Origin: Mycolicibacterium sarraceniae
GTDB taxonomy: Bacteria; Actinomycetota; Actinomycetes; Mycobacteriales; Mycobacteriaceae
Direction: 5' to 3'
Assembly: GCF_010731875.1 (NCBI RefSeq)
Contig: NZ_AP022595.1
Location: 3,844,001 to 3,908,000, forward strand
DNA: 64,000 nt
In this document: positions 54,940 to 63,619 of the stretch, piece after piece
Numbering within the stretch: the first letter of the stretch is position 1
How the letters are laid out: each line of letters starts with the position of its first letter
Program-made: the position numbers and the translations under genes
The notes under the pieces: generated by a model
What the model saw: only the letters and a program-made list of their open reading frames with translations
Database searches by the model: none
What the model was told of the DNA's origin: nothing

Positions 54940-55376
54940 AGCCTAAGCGAACCATCTCAGGCGGCGATTACCGCGCTGGCGCGGCGGCGTTTCTCCGGAG
55001 TAATCGTCATGGCCGCGAGCGGCCGGTAGCGTCAGCTCGCCCTCATCGAGGCGCCGGTCGTGCATGGTGATCGCCAACCCGCAGGCCCGAGATGGCCAGC
55101 AGCGTTCTGATCGGCCCCTCTTCAGCGACGATCATCGTGAGCTCGGTGGTGGCGGCCAGGGCGAAGACCGCACCTACCGCGGCCGTGCTCACCATGTCGG
55201 CAGCACATGCCGTTGCCACGGAACGCCTCCGGTCGTCCTCTTCACCCCCGATGGCGCAATCGCCGCAGCTTTGCGGTTTAACCCGAAGCGCACCCGCCAC
55301 ACCCGTACGGCCCGTTAGGCTCAGCGCAGGCCGGCAGGGGCACAGGCCCGGCGGCAGAGAACCAGAGGGTGGATAC
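54940..55376. other. Mostly non-coding stretch with one possible short minus-strand ORF
   Basis: No clear gene. On the minus strand, codons from an ATG at 55065 to a TAG at 54943 would give a 40-residue protein (MHDRRLDEGELTLPAARGHD, then RQRGNRRLRWFA). It lies three bases before the start of the membrane-anchored protein gene, so it could be a leader ORF. Nothing else is recognised. Confidence 0.35.
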
Positions 55377-55820
55377 ATGCTCCGCGAATTCGTCATCGCA
55401 GCAGCCGTCGCAGCCACGGCGCTGGCAGTGGTGCCGGCTGCCGCAGCCGACGAACCCCACGGCCCGTTCCCGGGAGACCCGCCGGGAATGAGCTACGAGG
55501 CCTACCTGAACGCACCTTGCTATCGCTGGGACCGCTTCGTGTTCGGCCGCGGCCCCGGTGGCGAGCCGCTGGCGTGCCACTGGATTCCGGGGCAGTCGTC
55601 GATCGGTATGGACCGGCCACCGGAGGGCGTGGGCTTCTGGGTCCTCTCACCCAAGATCTATGGCGTGCAAGCCGTCGGCTCGCCGTGTCCCGGCTCGCAA
55701 GCCGCCGCGCAGTCGCCTGACGGGCTGCCGATGCTGTGCCTCGGTGCGCAGGGTTGGCAGCCGGGATCCATGCATTCTGGCGACTGGGGCAACGGAAACG
55801 ACTTCTACCCGGCCAGCTAG
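55377..55820 (+). CDS. Secreted protein of unknown function
   Basis: A 147-residue exported protein. MLREFVIAAAVAATALAVVP is a signal peptide, cleaved near AAA-DE (residue ~24). The mature part is Gly/Pro-rich with four to five Cys (PCYRWD, ACHWIP, SPCPGS, MLCLGA) and several Trp; it resembles small mycobacterial secreted proteins without a known role. The ATG at 55377 is preceded by GAGGGTGG. A strong bidirectional hairpin separates it from the convergent monooxygenase gene. Confidence 0.72.
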   Translation: MLREFVIAAAVAATALAVVPAAAADEPHGPFPGDPPGMSYEAYLNAPCYRWDRFVFGRGPGGEPLACHWIPGQSSIGMDRPPEGVGFWVLSPKIYGVQAVGSPCPGSQAAAQSPDGLPMLCLGAQGWQPGSMHSGDWGNGNDFYPAS

Positions 55821-55834
55821 AACAGGCGAGAAAA

Positions 55835-55876
55835 ATGACTGTGCCGCCAGGGCGAGAACCCCCGCGGCACAGTCAT
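55835..55876. terminator. Bidirectional terminator
   Basis: A 13-bp perfect inverted repeat (atgactgtgccgc / gcggcacagtcat) with a 16-base loop stands between convergent genes ending at 55820 and 55884. A-rich sequence (gaaaaa) precedes it on the + strand, giving a T run on the minus strand. Confidence 0.75.
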
Positions 55877-55883
55877 ATACGGA

Positions 55884-57011
55884 CTAGACGGACGCGTTGA
55901 GCTCCTCGAGCCGGCCAGTGGCCTCGAGGTACTCCTGCACCCAGCGCTCGATCACGGTGGACGTCTTCTCGACCTTGGTGAACTGGCCGACAACCTGACC
56001 GATCGGGTTGAACGCGACGTCGACGCTCTCGTTCGGGTATTTGCGCGTGGCCGCGACAGCCATGCCAGAAACCATGTACTGCAACGGCATTCCGAGCGGC
56101 TTGGGGTTGCCCTCTTTCTCCCATGCCTCGGTCCACTCGTTGCGCAGCATGCGCGCGGGCTTCCCGGTGAACGAACGGCTGCGCACGGTATCGCGGCTTT
56201 CGGCCTTCACGTACGCGGCGTGCTGCACCTCGGAGTGCTCAGACTCCTCGACCATCACCCACTGCGAACCGGTCCACGCTCCCTGCGCGCCCAGCGCGAG
56301 CGCAGCGGCAATCTGCTGACCACTTCCGATACCGCCGGCGGCCAGCACCGGTATCGGCGCCACCGCTTTGACGACCTGCGGCCACAGCACGATCGAGCCG
56401 ATCTCACCGCAGTGGCCACCGGCCTCGCCACCCTGGGCGATGATGATGTCGACGCCGGCTTCGGCGTGCTTCTTGGCCTGCGACGGCGAGCCGCACAGCG
56501 CGGCGACCTTACGGCCCTCGGCGTGGATGTGCTTGATCATCTCCGCTGGCGGCGTGCCGAGGGCGTTGGCGATCAGCGTGCACTTCGGGTGCTGGAGCGC
56601 CACCTCGACCTGCGGGGTCGCGGTCGCCTCGGTCCAGCCCAGCAGCCCCATCGCGTCGTCGTCGCTATGCTCGACGGGCACACCGTGGTCAGCGAGGACT
56701 TTCTTGGCGAAATCGATGTGCTCCTGGGGCACCAGGTCGTTGAGCGTCTTCTTCAGCACTTCGGGGGACAGGTCCGTGGCGTCCATCCCCTCGTACTTGT
56801 TGGGGATGACGATGTCGACGCCGTAGGTGTGGTCGCCGATGTTCTCGTCGATCCACTTCAGCTCGATCTCGAGCTGTTCGGGTGAGAAGCCGACCGCACC
56901 GAGGACACCGAAGCCGCCGGCCTTGCTGACGGCAACGACGACATCACGACAGTGGGTGAACGCGAAGATGGGGAATTCGATACCCAGCTCATCGCAGAGG
57001 GCAGTGTGCAT
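55884..57011 (-). CDS. Nitronate monooxygenase/2-nitropropane dioxygenase family flavoprotein
   Basis: A 375-residue FMN enzyme of the NMO/NPD group, the same length I recall for M. tuberculosis Rv1533. Motifs: GIEFPIFAFTHCRDVVVAVS, GGFGVLGAVG, AGVDIIIAQGGEAGGHCGEI (FMN phosphate loop region), PVLAAGGIGSGQQIAAALAL and GAQGAWTGSQWVMVEES. Many such mycobacterial proteins work in lipid or sterol degradation rather than nitronate detoxification. A perfect KstR-type palindrome 36 bp upstream suggests it belongs to the cholesterol regulon (inference). The ATG at 57011 begins MHTALCDELG. Confidence 0.87.
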   Translation of the reverse strand: MHTALCDELGIEFPIFAFTHCRDVVVAVSKAGGFGVLGAVGFSPEQLEIELKWIDENIGDHTYGVDIVIPNKYEGMDATDLSPEVLKKTLNDLVPQEHIDFAKKVLADHGVPVEHSDDDAMGLLGWTEATATPQVEVALQHPKCTLIANALGTPPAEMIKHIHAEGRKVAALCGSPSQAKKHAEAGVDIIIAQGGEAGGHCGEIGSIVLWPQVVKAVAPIPVLAAGGIGSGQQIAAALALGAQGAWTGSQWVMVEESEHSEVQHAAYVKAESRDTVRSRSFTGKPARMLRNEWTEAWEKEGNPKPLGMPLQYMVSGMAVAATRKYPNESVDVAFNPIGQVVGQFTKVEKTSTVIERWVQEYLEATGRLEELNASV

Positions 57012-57046
57012 GGACCGGCTCCTTCAAGCGGGGGGCGTAAGCAGAC

Positions 57047-57060
57047 TAGAACGTGTTCTA
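57047..57060. promoter_or_regulatory. KstR-type palindrome upstream of nitronate monooxygenase gene
   Basis: tagaacgtgttcta is a near-perfect palindrome and fits TNNAACNNGTTNNA at all fixed positions, 36 bp before the start codon. Confidence 0.7.
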
Positions 57061-57295
57061 GTTTAGTACGCCGTTGCTGAGTGATTTGCGGGTGTCCACC
57101 ATCAGCGAGCGGATGAATGGCTATCCGCCCAGTCTGCTCTTGATCGGTGCAGCGCGGAGTAGCGTTGGGTGTCCACCGATAGCCGGGGCACTCATCGCGT
57201 GCCGGCACAACCCGATCTGCCTGTCGTACTACGTGAATTACCCGGGCACTCTGATCGTCCCGGGTTATCGCCCGTAGGTCTCCAAACGTGCTCAG

Positions 57296-58372
57296 CTAGG
57301 GCTTGGTGAACAACTCCACCTCGGACACCAGCGGCAGGTTCAGCGTGGTCCGGATTCCCGGGGGAGCGGCGATCACGGCGGGGATGGCGTTGACGATGCG
57401 ACCGGCCCCGGCCGCGATCGCGGCGTAGTTGTGGTCACCCTTCTTGCTCGTCGGGCAGATATCGACGACGTAGGACGGCTCACCGGTGATCTCCACCCGG
57501 TAGGAGCCGCCGGGCTGGGCCGGTTGCGCCCAGTCGGGGCGCAGATCCTCGCGCAGCCGGGTGACGTGCTCGACGACGATCGCGGCGTGGTCACCGACCA
57601 TGCCCTTGATCTCGAAGCGCACCGCGGCCACGCCACCCTTGGGAATGTGGCCGGCGGCGACGTCGAAAGCTTCTGGGGCCGGCTCACGTTCGTAGCTCTC
57701 GGCGATCGAGTCCAGTTCGATGTTCAGTCCGGCGGCCAGCTGGCGGATGCCGCAGCCCCAGGCGATGCCGAGCACGCCGGGCAGGAACAGCATCGGCACG
57801 TCGTCGAGCGAGTCGCCGAAGCCCATGACGTCGAACATCACGGTGGCTCCGTCATAGGTGGCGTAGTCGGCGATCTCCGTACAACGCACCTGCTGGATGT
57901 TCTGGCAGGTGCTGGCGACGGCCAGCGGAATCAGATCCGTCACGAAGCCCGGGTCGACCCCGTTGATGTAGATGCTGGAATTGCCAAGGCGCCCAGCCTC
58001 TTCCAGCGGCTCGATGTACTTGTCGGGCATCGATCCCCACGGGAACTGCAACACCACCGGAGCCGAGCCGACGACGTTGATGCCGGCGGCCAGGATCTTG
58101 CGGACGTCTTCCATAGCCTCGGGCATCCGGGTATCGCCCATCGCGCAGTAGACCGCGCATTCGGGTTCGGTCGCCAGCACGGCGTCTAGGTCCTTGGTAG
58201 CGAGAATCCCGGTCGTGACGTCCAGGCCGGCCAGCTCGCCCGCGTCCTTGCCCACCTTCTCGTCAGCGGATACGCACAACGCGGTGAGCTCAAACGCCGG
58301 GTTCTCGATCAGCTCGCATAGGGCTATCCGGCCAACGTTTCCGGTGCCGATGTGGGCGACGCGGATGGCCAT
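57296..58372 (-). CDS. DapB-like NAD(P)-dependent dehydrogenase
   Basis: A 358-residue protein resembling dihydrodipicolinate-reductase-like dehydrogenases of mycobacteria. The Rossmann loop is VAHIGTGNVGRIALCEL; VYCAMGDTRMPEAMEDVRKI and NGVDPGFVTDLIPLAVAS are conserved in the group, and the C-terminal domain resembles the diaminopimelate dehydrogenase-type fold. These proteins do not act in lysine synthesis; their substrate is unknown. The ATG at 58372 has GGAGAA 6 nt upstream. A KstR-type box lies between it and the divergent SDR. Confidence 0.82.
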   Translation of the reverse strand: MAIRVAHIGTGNVGRIALCELIENPAFELTALCVSADEKVGKDAGELAGLDVTTGILATKDLDAVLATEPECAVYCAMGDTRMPEAMEDVRKILAAGINVVGSAPVVLQFPWGSMPDKYIEPLEEAGRLGNSSIYINGVDPGFVTDLIPLAVASTCQNIQQVRCTEIADYATYDGATVMFDVMGFGDSLDDVPMLFLPGVLGIAWGCGIRQLAAGLNIELDSIAESYEREPAPEAFDVAAGHIPKGGVAAVRFEIKGMVGDHAAIVVEHVTRLREDLRPDWAQPAQPGGSYRVEITGEPSYVVDICPTSKKGDHNYAAIAAGAGRIVNAIPAVIAAPPGIRTTLNLPLVSEVELFTKP

Positions 58373-58430
58373 GAGTTCTCCTGACGCTCGGGGGGTCGGT
58401 GGCATCAGTATGCGCATTGAGGCGCGAACC

Positions 58431-58444
58431 TGGAACAGGTTCTA
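58431..58444. promoter_or_regulatory. KstR-type palindrome in divergent promoter region
   Basis: tggaacaggttcta fits TNNAACNNGTTNNA at all fixed positions. It sits between the DapB-like gene (58 bp away) and the SDR gene (35 bp away), so it can control both. Confidence 0.65.
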
Positions 58445-58479
58445 CCTCTGGGACGGCATTATCGGTAGCCTGACGCCCC

Positions 58480-59223
58480 ATGGGACGCGTAGACGACAAA
58501 GTGGCCATCATCACCGGCGGCGCACAGGGGATGGGAGCCGCTGACGCGCGGATGCTTGTCGCCGAGGGTGCCAAGGTTGTGATCGGGGACATCCTCGACG
58601 ACAAGGGCAAAGAGCTGGCCGACGAGCTGGGCGACGCCGCGCGCTACGTGCACCTCGACGTGACCGAAGCCGATCAGTGGGCAGCCGCCGTCGACACCGC
58701 GATCTCCGAATTCGGCAAGGTCAACGTGCTGGTGAACAACGCCGGCATCGTCCAGGTGGCACCGCTGAAATCGCTGGACGTGGAGCGCTGGAAGAGGGTT
58801 CTCGACGTGAACCTGACCGGCGCGCTGCTTGGTATCCAAGCGGTGCTGCCGTCGATGAAGGAGTCCGGCGGCGGTTCGATCATCAACGTGTCGTCGATCG
58901 AGGGCATGCGCGGTGCCTCCTGGGTGCACAGCTATGTCGCTTCCAAGTGGGGCCTGCGCGGGCTGACGAAATCCGCCGCCCTCGAGCTGGCGCCGGACAA
59001 TATCCGGGTCAACTCGGTGCACCCGGGCTTCATCCGCACCCCGATGACCAAGCACCTACCCGAGGACATGGTCAGCGCCCCGCTGGGCCGCCCCGGCAAG
59101 CCGGAGGAAGTGGCCACCTTTATCGTGTTCCTAGCCAGCGACGAGTCGTCGTTCTCCACCGGTTCGGAGTATGTGGTCGACGGCGGCCTGATTACGGACG
59201 TTCCGCACCGCAAGATGCCCTAG
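58480..59223 (+). CDS. Hydroxysteroid-dehydrogenase-type SDR (FabG3-like)
   Basis: A 247-residue SDR very similar to the 3-alpha/20-beta-hydroxysteroid dehydrogenase group (M. tuberculosis FabG3, Rv2002). It shows TGGAQGMGAADARMLVAEGA, VIGDILDDKG, RYVHLDVTEADQWAAAVDTA, VNNAGIVQVAPL, NVSSIEGMRGASWVHSYVAS (catalytic Ser, Tyr and nearby Lys) and VNSVHPGFIRTPMTKHLPED. The ATG at 58480 begins MGRVDDKVAIITGG. A KstR-type palindrome 35 bp upstream strengthens the steroid assignment. Confidence 0.87.
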   Translation: MGRVDDKVAIITGGAQGMGAADARMLVAEGAKVVIGDILDDKGKELADELGDAARYVHLDVTEADQWAAAVDTAISEFGKVNVLVNNAGIVQVAPLKSLDVERWKRVLDVNLTGALLGIQAVLPSMKESGGGSIINVSSIEGMRGASWVHSYVASKWGLRGLTKSAALELAPDNIRVNSVHPGFIRTPMTKHLPEDMVSAPLGRPGKPEEVATFIVFLASDESSFSTGSEYVVDGGLITDVPHRKMP

Positions 59224-60051
59224 TCAGTCCTTGGGTAGTCGGCGCGTGCGGAGCGCCAGGGACGCGAATGCCGAGCCGAGGACGGCCCGGCCCACAGCGG
59301 GGAAGTGGCCGATCGCATTCGCCGCGATGCTTCGCCGTCCGGGAATGCTCAGCCGCAGCACCGGCCAGTCGTTGGCGGCTGCTTTCGCCGCCATGCCAGG
59401 GCGCGGGTTGACCGGTCGCGGATGGCCGACCAGCGCCATCAGCGCGCCGTCCTCGTCACCGTCGGCATAGAAATAGCTGGTCCTCAGGTCGATCTCGTTG
59501 GCCGCGCAAAACCGTTGCACCGCAGCGGCTTTATTCCGCCCCCAGACGATCGGTCTGGTGATCAAGCCGGTGAGCCGGCCGTCGGCGTCGAGTTCGAAGG
59601 TGTTGCACACCACATGCTCGATACCGAGCGCACGGGCTACCGGTTCGGCGTGGATGGTCAGCGCCGAGGAGCTGAGCACAACGGTATGCCCACGAGCCAG
59701 GTGGGCGGACACGATCTCGCGCATCAGTGGGTACACCCGTGCGGACACCTGCTCGACGTAGAGTCGCTCGCCGATCTCGTCGAGCTCGATCAATGACTCA
59801 CCACGCAGGTAGCCCGCGGCCCGGTTCAGCAGCCGCTCGAATTGCATGCGGCCCAGCTTGTACCGCAGCGAGGCCTCGATCACGCCCATAATCTCGCCGA
59901 TCCTGGCCTGTCCCCGACGGACCCGGTCACTGGCGTGCGCGGTCGCAGTGAAGCCGGCCACCAGCGTGCCGTCCAGGTCGAAGAACGCTCCAACCGCCGC
60001 GCCTGGCGGGCTACCGGCGATCTGCGCGAGCGGATCCGATGACAGGGTCAC
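59224..60051 (-). CDS. HAD-IB family phosphatase
   Basis: A 275-residue haloacid-dehalogenase-superfamily hydrolase of subclass IB (SerB1-like). The nucleophile motif is AAFFDLDGTLV (first D nucleophile), motif II is VVLSSSALTIHA (Ser), and motif III/IV is YFYADGDEDGALMALVGHPR (Lys region followed by acidic residues). Members dephosphorylate small phosphomonoesters or phospholipid-like substrates. The GTG at 60051 begins MTLSSDPL; longer starts upstream are unconserved. The gene is convergent with the SDR gene with no gap. Confidence 0.83.
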   Translation of the reverse strand: MTLSSDPLAQIAGSPPGAAVGAFFDLDGTLVAGFTATAHASDRVRRGQARIGEIMGVIEASLRYKLGRMQFERLLNRAAGYLRGESLIELDEIGERLYVEQVSARVYPLMREIVSAHLARGHTVVLSSSALTIHAEPVARALGIEHVVCNTFELDADGRLTGLITRPIVWGRNKAAAVQRFCAANEIDLRTSYFYADGDEDGALMALVGHPRPVNPRPGMAAKAAANDWPVLRLSIPGRRSIAANAIGHFPAVGRAVLGSAFASLALRTRRLPKD

Positions 60052-60195
60052 CACACCATCATGCCGACCGCGCGCGGGCCACGTCGCCGACGGAGCGATA
60101 GCCCACTCCCGCGTCGGCTGGGTTGACGTGATTCCCACACCACTCCACACTTGCCGTCATGTGCAGTCAGAAACCCACCATTCTGGTCATCTGAC

Positions 60196-60668
60196 ATGCT
60201 CCCGGTCGAACGGCACGAGGCGATCGTCGAGGCAGTCAGCGCCGGTCAGGTCGTCAGAACCGACGAATTGGTGCGCCGGCTCCCACGGCGGTCGCGGTGG
60301 CTCGCGCGATCCCTCGAAGCTTCACCGGAACCGTCATCACGCCGTCGGTGCCAGTCGCGGTAGAACTGGCCGATCGCCCCGGCATCGAGATTCTGCTGGC
60401 CGGTGGCCGCGTCCGGCCGGGCGACCTCGCCTGCTCGAACGCCCACACCAAAGCCTTCTTCGCCGACATCTATGCCGCCCGTAGCTACATTCTGGCCGAT
60501 TCCGCGAAACTCGGTCAGGTCGCGCCCTATCGGGTCTGCGGACTCGGGGAGGTCGACGGCCTGATCACCGACCGGAACACCCCGACAGCGATTGCGGCCG
60601 CCTTCCAAGAGCCCGCAGGTGTGGTTCCCGCGGGACCGAACCGCTTTCCCGAAAGTCCGATCCCATGA
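60196..60668 (+). pseudogene. DeoR/GlpR-type regulator with two deletions
   Basis: The N-terminus MLPVERHEAIVEAVSAGQVV then RTDELVRRL starts a DeoR-family helix-turn-helix, but the recognition helix and much of the sugar-binding domain are lost. A second frame continues with ITPSVPVAVELADRPGIEIL, LAGGRVRPGDLACSNAHT and FFADIYA. It then jumps (another deletion) to ARSYILADSAKLGQVAPYRV and GLGEVDGLITDRN. It overlaps the next short ORF as ATGA. This would have regulated the polyol-catabolic operon downstream, which may now be unregulated. Confidence 0.8.
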
Positions 60669-60802
60669 CAGACTCTTCCGCACCGTCGGGTATCCATGCG
60701 GGCTTGCTGCTCGGAGTAAAAGAGCTCAAGATGCCCGAATTGCGGTCGATCGACGTCGAACTCGACCAGATTGCTGCTGGCAGGACGCTACGAGGGCGGT
60801 GA
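60665..60802 (+). other. Short ORF, possible remnant
   Basis: A 45-codon frame (MTDSSAPSGIHAGLLLGVKE, then SIDVELDQIAAGRTLRGR) starts in the stop of the decayed DeoR gene and ends 4 bp before the kinase start. It has no recognised domain. It may be the joined ends of a deleted gene in this operon. Confidence 0.3.
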
Positions 60803-60806
60803 CTCA

Positions 60807-62237
60807 GTGACGGTGCTGGCGATCGACCAGGGCACCTCGGGTACAAAGGCGATTGTGGTCGACCCCGCAGACGGGATCGTGGGCCTGGCCGAGGTCGCCG
60901 TGCGCCCGCGGTATCTCAACGGCGGCGGCGTCGAGCACGATCCCGACGAACTGCTTGAGTCTGTTCTTGGTGCTGGCCGCGCCGCAGTCGCTCAGGCTGG
61001 TCGCCCCATTCACGCTGTCTCGCTGGCCAATCAGGGCGAAACGGTGCTGGCCTGGGACCGCCAGACCGGTCGCCCGTTGACGCAGGCGATCGTTTGGCAG
61101 GACCGGCGGGCCGGCGAGGTGTGCGACGGACTCAGCGCGCACGCCGAACAGCTGGCTGAGCGCACCGGACTGGTGCTCGACCCCTATTTCTCGGCACCGA
61201 AAATGGCCTGGTTGCGCCGCAACCGGGAGACCGGTGGGGTGATCACGACATCGGACAGCTGGTTGTTGTACCGGCTGACCGGCGCGTTCGTCACCGACGC
61301 CACGACGGCCAGCCGGTCCCTGGCCGTCGAGCTCGGCGGGCAGGATTGGAGCCCGGAGTTGCTGGCGCTGTTCGGGCTCGAGGACGAGCAGCTGCCAACG
61401 ATCGTGTCCAACGACGAAATCATCGGTACCACTGCTGAATTCGGCGCCGAGATACCCGTCGGCGGCGTAGTCGTGGACCAGCAGGCGGCACTTCTGGCCG
61501 AAGGGTGCTTCGACCAGGGGATGGCGAAATGCACGTTCGGCACCGGTGCCTTTCTGTTGGCGAACACCGGAGAGACTGCAGTTCGTTCAGCCAGCGGCCT
61601 CACCTCGTCCCTGGCATGGCGGATAGCCGGCAACGACACCTTCTGCGTCGACGGTCAGGTCTACACCGCGGCATCGGCGATCCGGTGGCTTTCCTCGCTC
61701 GGCGTCATCACCGGTGCCGAGGAAATGGACGGCCTGGCCGCCCCCGACAACGGTGGGGTCATGTGCGTCCCCGCCTTCGCCGGGTTGGCCGCACCGCGGT
61801 GGAAAGCGAGTGCCACTGCATCGATTTCGGGTATGACGCTGTCCACCGGCCGCGGGCACATCGTGTTGGCGGTCCTGCAGGGCATTGCCGGACAAATCGC
61901 CGAGCTGGTCAGTGCCATCAACGCCGATACCACCAGCGCATTGACGACGCTGCGCGCTGACGGTGGATTGACGCAGTCGAAGGTGCTCATGCAGGCTTGC
62001 GCTGACATTGTCCAGTTGCCCGTCGAAATCTATCCATCAGCGCACGCCACAGCACTCGGCGCCGCGGCGCTGGCCCGGCTCAGTCTTCAACCGCAGCAAT
62101 CGGTGCGCGAGGTCGTCGCTCACTGGCAACCATCGGCCACGTACGAGCCGAGCTGGACACCGACCCGAGCGGCCGAATTCGCCGACCGCTGGCGGCAATT
62201 GGCCGACACCACCTACTCCCAGGAGGGCCTGAAATGA
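60807..62237 (+). CDS. FGGY-family carbohydrate kinase (glycerol kinase-like)
   Basis: A 476-residue ATP-dependent sugar or polyol kinase. The FGGY signatures are present: VLAIDQGTSGTKAIVVD (phosphate 1 loop), IVWQDRRAGEVCDGL, DSWLLYRLTGAFVTDATTAS, CTFGTGAFLLANTG and LRADGGLTQSKVLMQACADI. The next two genes are FAD-dependent enzymes of the anaerobic glycerol-3-phosphate dehydrogenase type, so glycerol or a related polyol is the likely substrate. The GTG at 60807 follows GAGGGCGG. Its stop overlaps the next ATG (ATGA). Confidence 0.85.
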   Translation: MTVLAIDQGTSGTKAIVVDPADGIVGLAEVAVRPRYLNGGGVEHDPDELLESVLGAGRAAVAQAGRPIHAVSLANQGETVLAWDRQTGRPLTQAIVWQDRRAGEVCDGLSAHAEQLAERTGLVLDPYFSAPKMAWLRRNRETGGVITTSDSWLLYRLTGAFVTDATTASRSLAVELGGQDWSPELLALFGLEDEQLPTIVSNDEIIGTTAEFGAEIPVGGVVVDQQAALLAEGCFDQGMAKCTFGTGAFLLANTGETAVRSASGLTSSLAWRIAGNDTFCVDGQVYTAASAIRWLSSLGVITGAEEMDGLAAPDNGGVMCVPAFAGLAAPRWKASATASISGMTLSTGRGHIVLAVLQGIAGQIAELVSAINADTTSALTTLRADGGLTQSKVLMQACADIVQLPVEIYPSAHATALGAAALARLSLQPQQSVREVVAHWQPSATYEPSWTPTRAAEFADRWRQLADTTYSQEGLK

Positions 62238-63619
62238 CCGTCGGCTACGACGTGGCGGTGATCGGTGGCGGCATCGTCGGGTCTGCCATCGCCCGTGAGT
62301 TGGCAGGCTACGAGCTGTCGGTCGCGCTGATCGAAGCGCGCGACGACGTCGGCGACGGCACCAGCAAGGCCAACACCGCGATCCTGCACACCGGGTACGA
62401 CACCAAGCCCGGCACCCTGGAATCGACGTTGGTCAGCCGCGGCTACCGCCTGTTGTCCGACTATGCGGGATGTACAGGCATTCCGATCGAACACACCGGC
62501 GCGATCCTGGTCGCCTGGGACCAGGAGCAGCTCGACGCGCTACCCGGTCTATTGGAGAAAGCCCAAGCCAACGGCTACCAGCGATGCGAAATCATCAGCG
62601 CACCAGCCGTATACGCCGAATTACCGCACCTCGGCACCGGCGCCTTCGGCGGCCTGACCGTGCCCGACGAATCGATCATCTGCACCTGGACGGTCAATCT
62701 CGCCTTAGCCACTGACGCCGTGAACCGCGGCGTGACACTGCTGACGAACCACCGCGTCGTCGGCATCGACGTCACCTCGGCCACCACATCGGTTCACACC
62801 AATCAGGGAACCGTCACGGCCCAATGGATCATCAACGCCGCAGGCCTTGGTGCCGACCACCTCGACGGCCTGTTCGGGTATCGCAGGTTCACGGTGACCC
62901 CCCGCCGCGGCGAGCTCATCGTCTATGACAAACTCGCCCGTCCTCTGGTCGACAAGATCGTGCTCCCGGTTCCGACCGCCCGCGGCAAAGGCGTCCTCAT
63001 CAGCCCCACCATCTACGGCAACGTCATGTTGGGCCCCACCTCCGAGGATCTGCAGGACCGCGCTGCTACCGGCACCTCCGAAGCCGGTTTGGCGTTCCTG
63101 CTCGGCAAGGGCCGTCAGCTCATGCCGAAGCTGCTCGACGAAGAGGTCACCGCCACCTACGCCGGCCTACGCGCGGCAATCGATCGCGGCGACTACCTCA
63201 TCGAGGCCGACCCTGCGCAGCGCTATCTGCTGGTGGGCGGCATCCGCTCCACCGGTCTCTCCGCGGGGATGGCCGTCGCCGAGTACGTCCGCGGCCAACT
63301 CGGCACGGCGGGACTGACTCTCATTCCACGCCGCACACTCCCGGATCCACCCCGGATGCCCAACCTCGGCGAGGCGTTTCCACGCCCATACCAGCAGGCC
63401 GACACCATCGCCGCCGATGCTGCATACGGCCGCATCGTGTGCTTCTGCGAACGGGTCACCCACGGCGAGATTCGCGACGCATGTCAGTCGGTGATTCCGC
63501 CGGCTGGACTGGACGGACTGCGGCGGCGCACGCGGGCGATGAACGGCCGCTGCCAAGCGTTCTACTGTGGGGCAGACGTGCAAGACCTTTTCGACACCTG
63601 CTCAGAAAGCCAGCGATGA
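62234..63619 (+). CDS. GlpA-like FAD-dependent oxidoreductase with C-terminal Bfd-type [2Fe-2S] domain
   Basis: A 461-residue flavoprotein resembling anaerobic glycerol-3-phosphate dehydrogenase subunit A. The FAD loop is YDVAVIGGGIVGSAIARELA. The catalytic DAO domain includes GDGTSKANTAILHTGYDTKP and GGIRSTGLSAGMAVAEYVRG. The C-terminal ~60 residues carry a BFD-like cluster motif (IVCFCERVTHGEI and GRCQAFYCG) with four Cys for a [2Fe-2S] centre. It would oxidise a phosphorylated polyol from the upstream kinase and pass electrons on. It overlaps both neighbours by 4 bases, so the cluster is one operon. Confidence 0.88.
   Translation: MTVGYDVAVIGGGIVGSAIARELAGYELSVALIEARDDVGDGTSKANTAILHTGYDTKPGTLESTLVSRGYRLLSDYAGCTGIPIEHTGAILVAWDQEQLDALPGLLEKAQANGYQRCEIISAPAVYAELPHLGTGAFGGLTVPDESIICTWTVNLALATDAVNRGVTLLTNHRVVGIDVTSATTSVHTNQGTVTAQWIINAAGLGADHLDGLFGYRRFTVTPRRGELIVYDKLARPLVDKIVLPVPTARGKGVLISPTIYGNVMLGPTSEDLQDRAATGTSEAGLAFLLGKGRQLMPKLLDEEVTATYAGLRAAIDRGDYLIEADPAQRYLLVGGIRSTGLSAGMAVAEYVRGQLGTAGLTLIPRRTLPDPPRMPNLGEAFPRPYQQADTIAADAAYGRIVCFCERVTHGEIRDACQSVIPPAGLDGLRRRTRAMNGRCQAFYCGADVQDLFDTCSESQR

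Noticed and set aside
57061..57295. Small + strand frame in the gap between the monooxygenase and DapB-like genes
   Set aside because: No ribosome site, no recognisable motif, and composition typical of a chance frame.
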